The notes beneath the pieces were generated by a model. The model saw nothing but the letters and a program-made list of their open reading frames with translations. It did no database searches and had not been told where the DNA came from. A stretch of 64,000 bases of DNA from Aldrovandia affinis. Lineage: Eukaryota; Chordata; Actinopteri; Notacanthiformes; Halosauridae. The stretch spans positions 2,927,501-2,991,500 of the forward strand of contig JAINUG010000109.1 in NCBI GenBank assembly GCA_029706075.1, read 5' to 3'. Position numbers and translations under genes: made by a program. This document shows positions 52,501 to 60,116 of this stretch, piece by piece; position 1 is the stretch's first letter; each line of letters starts with the position of its first letter.

Positions 52501-55500
52501 AATTCCCAGGTGGGGCACTGCCGTTGTACCATTGGGCAACGTACTTAACCTGTATTTCTTCAGTAAATATCCAGCTGTATAGATAGATTGTATGTTAAAG
52601 GCCTCTACATGCTTCTGCGTAACTTGTGCGACATCTTTGCGGTTCGCGCAATGCAACATGTCGCAAGCACTCTGCAATTTATACTTCTGCGCAACCTATG
52701 TGACATGGTGTCCTTACACTTCTGTACACTAGTAGGCGTCAATGTATTGAACAAGGTCGGTAAAGTTTTCATGGAAGCAGGGAAACTCCTGTACCTTCAA
52801 ACTTCATCAGCCAATTTTTCCTGAAGCTGGTTCATTTTATATCGTGTCAAACAAATGATGCTAGCTATCTATATCGTTAGCTACTGTTAGCCGCTTTATT
52901 TGGGCGTGATGCCAGGTTGCTAGCTAGATAGATATCGATAGTTTTGCTTAGCTAACATTAACATAGATATATACAGGTATGGTATGCAGCTGCCAACAAT
53001 GATGTCTATTGCTGTATTACTGCACTGATCTCTTGCGCGAACTATGGTTGTTCTTACCATGTATTCATGCACATCTGTTAAGTTGCTCTGGATAAGAGCG
53101 TCTACTAAATGCTTAAAATGTAAAATGTTAAAAAATTATGTACTAGCTCGATGAACTATGACTAGGACAGCTCCTTCTCCATTCACTAACCAACCAATCA
53201 ATGCTGTGCAACATTTATGTGACATGTTGCACTGTGGTCGCGAGTTAAGATTTTTATGCTAGGTAAACAACATCCTCTGCAACATCAATGCAACATCTGC
53301 GACGTGTTGCAGAGGATGTCGCGTTGCAGTTGCTCGAGCATGTACAGGTCTTAAGAAGTGCTGACTGTGTAAGTCACTGTGGATGAGAGTGTTTGCTAAA
53401 TGCCTAAAATGTAATGTAACATCCACCAGCTGACGCAGAGGCAGTCTTCCATTCATAATGTAATAAAGGTAGACTATTAGGGATTTCACCATTTCCCTTA
53501 CTGTACAGCACCGGTCTGTGCTTGTTGTTTGAGTGTAATTAACAGGGATTCGGGTCTAGCAATGAGCAATGTTTGTTAACAGTGCTGGGGTCTTAGGGTG
53601 AGCAACATGAGCAACACTAAATGGTGGTCGGGTCCATCTGTGGGAGATTGATTAGAAATGGGAGGCTTGGGGTCGAGCAACATCTATTATCAGGGATGGG
53701 GTCTGCCGGTGATGATTTGTATTTAAACAAGATGGGAAATTGGGGTGAGCAATGTGCGTAAACAGGGATGGGGAGCAAGTTAGCAGAGAGAACAATGTTT
53801 ATGACGAGAGATAGAGTCTGCTTTTAAAAGGGGATAAGCTCTGATGGTATTTTACACCATGGCCAAGTGGTGTTGTCTATTATGTTTGTTGGCTTGGCTT
53901 GTTTTTGGTATTGGGTTTTGGTTATTTTCTTATTTTAATGTAGGAAAAGCTTTGGGCTGTAACTGAGTCCTGTTTTAACAGAGAGGGGGTCTAATGATGA
54001 GGGCTTTCTCTCTCTGTCTCTCCTCAGGACCAGTGTATCTGGAGGGGTCTAGTGATGAGCACTCTCTCTCTCTCCTCAGGACCAGTGTATCTGGAGGGGT
54101 CTAGTGATGAGCGCTCTCTCTCTCTCCTCAGGACCAGTGTATCTGGAGTGGGGTCTCAGGACCAGTGTATCTGAGGGCTTTCTTTCTCTCTCTGTCTCTC
54201 CTCAGGACCAGTGTATCTGGGGGGTCTAGTGATGAGCGCTCTCTCTCTCTCCTCAGGACCAGTGGTTCTGGAGGGGTCTAGTGATGAGCTCTCTCTCTCT
54301 CTCCTCAGGACCAATGGTTCTGGAGGGTTCGGGACAATGCTGTGATGCCAGGGTACCCCATGCAGATCGCCTACTTCTGGAGGGGTCTCCCGCCCAAGAT
54401 TGACGCCGTGTATGAGAACAGCGAGGGGAAGTTTGTGTTCTTCAAAGGTGAGAGAGGGTTCCTTACAGCCCTCAACCTTTTATTGATGTGTTTTATTTAT
54501 GTATTTATATATGTGTAGACTCTGACTACACAGCTGTATCCTTCGTATGAGGTCACACAAAGTGGGGATGGACTCAGTTTGTTTCTTTAGTGTCTCCAAA
54601 AACAAAAGTCCTTCCACCTTTTTCCTCATTTCTTTGTTTTGTTTGTTTTGTTTTTGCATTGTTGTCTTACTTTTGGTCTGCTGTGCTGTTATTTCCAGGC
54701 TGCAGTCATGCTATATAAACTGTCTCAGTTGTGCTCCAGAGTGGTTTGGCATACAATGATTTCAAAAAAAGGAAAAGAGAAAAAGGAATAATAAAGAAAT
54801 AAAGAAGTTGTGGTGGTAGCCTTTTTTGAGAAATAATTTAAACAAGACGGTGCATTTTCGCATCACAATATTTCATATAATGTCAAAATATTTTCAGTGT
54901 GTGCCAACATTTTCTTTTACCCCCGCTGTTGATAATTATTTCTTAGAAGAAAAAAAAGACAGTTGATGCGGAGAGTGACTTGCTAACCTTTTTCCCGGGA
55001 CACCCTGCGGATGTTACTGCTGTTGCCATAGGGATCAGATATCAGGGAGTGGGGGCGATAAGCCACAGCCAGAAACATATCCCGCCTGCTCCCCCTTATC
55101 ACTACTAGTGTTAGAATGATTGCTTTGCTGGCCTGGTTGCCAGGTTCTTAGAGAGAAATACCTCCCCCTTTGGGTTTATTCTCTCACAGATAGCGATTGG
55201 CTACGTGCTCTTAATGTGAAGATCGCATAGGAGCCTTCCTATGTGCCCGTTTTCTTGAAGAGTGCCGCTCGGGTCACCTGATTAAAAGCTTCCCTCTAAA
55301 CCCTGTCCAATGAAAGTAACTTAGATATTCTGATAACCGTGCTGGCCTTTGCCTTCTTCTTGAGTGTGCTAAGAGGCACATGTGTGTGAGCACGCCAGGG
55401 TTGGGGTTGAAATTCAATTCACGAATTGGAAAAAATGTAATGTTAATTAATTCATGAATTTTCCTGAATTGACTGACTTGAAATTAAACCGACCCCAACC

Positions 55501-58500
55501 ATGGTACACACTTGGCTGGATTTAATTTAACCACAGTACAGTTTGCCCTCTGCTATGAATCATTATTTAAACCAGTGCTCTTTGAATTACCAGTGCTGGT
55601 TGAACTGATTTTCATCAATCCAGCCACCAAAACAAACTCATGATAATGTGTAACCAAATCAAAATAAAAAATAGTATTTGCTTAAAGTTATGAAAAGTAA
55701 AGGTCAAAGTGCATTGCGTTCAGCAATCACTGTTGTCATCTAAATTCACACCACAAAGCACTGTAATGCAAAGAGAGAAAGACTTGTTTTTATTTCATTT
55801 TATTTCAATGTCGTTTTTTTTCTTCAACTGAGGTGTACTCCCAGAAGTCTTACCCAGACATCAGGGATCAACCAGCTAGGGACACGTTTTCCCCAAAGCA
55901 CACAAGCGCGACTGAAGCTTCAGTCTCCCTGGTTCACTTTGCTCAGATCACTCTCAGCTCCAATGCCCACAGCGGCAGTTCTGAGTCTGCTCAGCCACTG
56001 AGATCTTGTGACATTTGGAAATTGCTGTTTGAACGGCACCAGTCATCAGTCCCTATCACCGGAGATAGCTGCAGGTTATTTCTGGGGATGAAACTCAAAC
56101 AGCGGAGCTGTCTGTGAAATAGGCTTTCTTGTTTTTTCTGGAAACTGAGAGCCGTCTCAGATGAATGTCAGTGTCTGTGTTCGGGAGGAAGTGACAGCAG
56201 TAAACGTACATGGAGCTATGGAGTCCATAAGTTTGCCACTCTGTATGGAAGACACCTCCTCCAGTTTACCACTGAGCATATACTGTATTTTGGCATCTAA
56301 TGGCGTTTTTCCATGGCACAGTACGGTATGGTACGACATGGTAACCATCTGTACCCATAACTATCCCCTTCACGGGTCGACTCCCTGTGTCGTTTTTCCA
56401 TCGCACAGCAGAACTGTGAAGATAGGAGGAGTTATCTTGTGACAAAAAAGAATGGTACCGCAATATATATATATTGGCAAGTTATAAAGTATATCGTATC
56501 ATATCATATAATATACTTATTATTCACTGTTGGTCCTCCAAAGAATTGCAATTTACCAAGATTATGTTTACACTTTCCAGTACAATTTCCACTTACACAT
56601 TGACACTGTCCAGTTCAGATCCTGGGTTTACCTTGAGCATCAGAATGCATTGAATTGATTCCTATATCTTTCTAAAAATCAATTTATGTGACGAATGAAA
56701 ATGTTTTACAATGAAAATCTAATTCTAATTGTGACAATACTATACTTTCAAAGAAAACATGTTTATTGAATTTTTAGTAACACAAACCTAACTTGTACAA
56801 TCATGCAAACATGACAATAATGCCAAACTCTAGATAAAGCTGGAAAAAATACATGGCGGTTGTGTCTTAGAAGGGGATTGAGATTTAGCGTGACAATTCT
56901 GTGATGATTGCGTTTGACCATGGTCTGAAGTATTGTTAGCTCCACCCTTAGGTCCCTGTTCGGCTCACTAGTACCTAAACAGAGCAGTAGCTAAATTCAG
57001 CATGGATACTTAGGTTACCGTGCCGTTCCATAGTGTACTGTGTGGTGGAAAAGCACCATAATTATCGGTCTGAATTCGGTTGTTGTGATTGTACATTTTG
57101 CAGGGAGCAGGTTCTGGGTGTTCAAGGACACAACTCTGCAGCCCACATACCCCCAGGACATCTCCATGTTTGGGAGCGGCATGCCAGGGCAGAGCATCGA
57201 GACCGCCGTCTGGTGGGAGGATGTCTCCAAGACATACTTCTTCAAAGGGGACAGGTGAGTCCCGGCACAGTCAATCACACTGCCCCATTGACCCATTTAC
57301 CCCCCTTTCTTTGTCAGCTCATTAGTCTGCATGTGGTTGTGGATGATGGCATCTCTGTACTGTGTTGTTTTGGATGATGACATCACTGTTCTGATGTGGT
57401 TGTAGAGGATGAGCTCACTGCTTTCTGTGGTTTGTGTAAAATGACCTCGCTGTTCTGTGCAGTTATGCATATTTATTTCACTGCCCTGCTTTTGTGTGCT
57501 GTTGAGGACAACAGCCACAGAGCATTGTGACCATAGATGATGATGACCATAGTCTTGTTTGCAGTCAGGGACATTAACCTTACCCTTGTTTGCGGTTTGG
57601 CGAAGGTACTGGCGGTACAATGAGGAGATGAGGACCATGGACCCTGGGTACCCCAAACCCATTACAGTGTGGAAGGGAGTCCCCGACTCTCCCCAAGGGG
57701 CCTTCGTAGACAAAGCCAACGGTACGACACTCCGCCCCTCAACAAAACACCCCTGGAGCTTGGGACTGGGGGACACCAGTGGCTTTAATAGTGTACCAGG
57801 CCAAATAATTTCTGTACTCCCTCACAAGTTTCATTAAATACGATTGAAAGTCTCATTCGTTAATGTTTTCATCATTACTGCACTGTACTGCACTGCATTA
57901 TATCACTGTAAGCACCAATGTGTGATAAAGGGCAACCATCACAACATCACAACTAACATCATCGCCTATAAATGATCAATATTATAACCCATCAAAATGT
58001 ATATTAACAAATCAATAATTAATTAACATTCCCAAGTCTTAAAAGCCTGTTTGGGTTTGACTGCATTTCCCTGAGGTTAGTTCATTAATTAATTGATGGT
58101 TTAAATGAATTTCACAGAGGAACAGGTTGGGCTGGCTAAGACAGCTTGTCAGGAAATGGAAACTGAGATGCAATCTGGCATTGTTAGGGTAGAAGGAAGT
58201 GTGGGAGTGGCCACACTCTGAGGGTTTGAGAGGTGCTCTCATTGGATGGGGTGAGTCACATGATGAGGATGATGAGGCGGACACTTGAGGGACGGGGCGG
58301 TGTTAACGTGGCCCTGTTTTAACAGGCAGACAGGTGGAGAGACATAGGCACTGTGTGCCACTCTCTTTCTCTGCACGTGCCAAGATTGTGGCTCTGGCAG
58401 CAGCTGAGCCTGTCCATGCGTGAAGGGTGGCTCGGCCCTGCCGGACATGGTTTAGCCAACCGCATGTCCTCATGTCCGCAGGTTTTAAACGTCCACAGCT

Positions 58501-60033
58501 GACGTCGTCAATAGGGCTGTTTCAATATATAGATTCAGTTGAAAATCATGATTATATTTTTCACAATGTCATATTGATACTCTGACCCCGGGAGTAGTTT
58601 ATATGCCCATAATTTGTGATCTGCAATAACGTTACAGGGGTTGACATTTTATGTATGCTGGTCTGTTAAGATGACATAATTACACACTGTTGTTCAGTTT
58701 GTATATGTTTACTTAAAGTGTTGAACCTGAAGGTGCAAAAGATCCTTCTATTCCATTATATTTCTCAAGGCTAATTAAAAACCAATAGAAAGTTAAAGTA
58801 ATTTCAACTTGACTCATGCTTTTTTTATTATGGGGTGTTAATGGGTTTTTGATTCAATTTTGTACTTTGAAGTATATTGTAATAATATTATTTGAGGTAT
58901 TGAATCATGATTCAATCGAGAAACCGCGATCAATCGTGATGTATCGAATCTTGACATCATGTGCATCATGATATAAATTGTATCTTATCGAGGTACTTAT
59001 ACCCAGCCCTAGTCGTCACCCAAGACTTACAGCCGGTTATTGTTGGCATTCTTAGCGCTGTTAAAGGGGGCAGTGCTGTCCCAAACCGGGGGCTCTCCCT
59101 GTCCTTCGCTCCACACTGCGGTGCCCCAGAGCTGGAAGCAACACTCACAGACAAATGTTGAGATCTGCACGGTCTGGGCGCACAGAAAGTTCTGGAAAAA
59201 CCAGCTGGGCCTGCTGAATGAACTCTTCCTGTCCTCTACGGCTCCTATTGGAAAAAACCATCGGTCCTCCAGGCATTTTATTGCCACTGTCACACCAAAC
59301 CCCTCCCCTCCACGCTCCCAAAATTGTGAGCAGCAGCGTGGAGTAGCGGCTAGAATGCTGGACTGAGGGAGGGGGAGTAGTAATGGGGGATGGGGGTGTA
59401 GACTATGAATCACCCCTGGATGAGTTTTGCGTCAGTCTTTCCCTTTTCCCAGAGTCCATCAAGCAGAAATGAGCTTCCATGATTTACGGTCTGTTTGCCG
59501 TTCATGGCTCCTCTGAATAGACAAACCCCACTGCCTCTCGCAACAGCAAAGCAGAACCACAGCAAGAACACTCTGATGACAAACAGAACCAAGGCAAGAA
59601 TGCTCCAATAACAAACAGAACCACAGAATCTTCAATGGCAAACAGAACCAGGGAGAAAACGCTTCGATAACAAACAGAACCACAGAACCTCCGATGGCAA
59701 ACAGAACCAGTGCAAAAACGCTTCGATAACAAACAGAACCAGGGCGAGAATGCTCCGATGACAAACAGAACCAGGGCGAGAACAGCAGTGGACAGGCCCG
59801 CTACTGGGCCTGGGGTGCTTCTATTTTTAGCTTTATGTTCTCACTTGTCTTCTGATGTAGGCCATTTATCTGTCTGTTACACTAAATTGTAAATCAGAGT
59901 GACACCTTTCAGCTATGTGTTAAGTGCTTGTTTCATTGTGTTTTTGTGTGTTTTTTTCTCACAGAGCTCATAATGGAGTGTTAGTTTTAATTCAGGTGTC
60001 AGTTTGGAGAAAAGCTTGAATACACACACACAT

Positions 60034-60116
<83 letters not shown>

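Larger units (their letters stand above)
46244..54308 (+). other. mmp16 intron 6 (8.1 kb)
   Basis: Bounded by GTATGC and CTCCTCAG. It contains a reverse L2-like LINE, MITEs, a full-length Tc1-like element, a SINE with nested insertions and the acceptor minisatellite beside exon 7. Stretches 47120-47765, 47900-49520 and 50065-50490 hold no recognised gene, only a CT-rich patch (48296-48390) and a short A run (49073-49087). Confidence 0.85.

Noticed and set aside
54028-54308. Regular repeats resembling a CRISPR array
   Set aside because: Vertebrate nuclear DNA, tandem units without distinct spacers, and the units derive from the adjoining exon start.
54132-54308. In-frame extension of exon 7 from the decoy at 54132 (177 bp)
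   Set aside because: Although the length is a multiple of three, the reading meets a TAG before the true exon start.
56161-56442. 93-codon frame in intron 7 and its antisense
   Set aside because: No recognised domain, and overlapping frames on both strands of similar length. Not supported as a gene.
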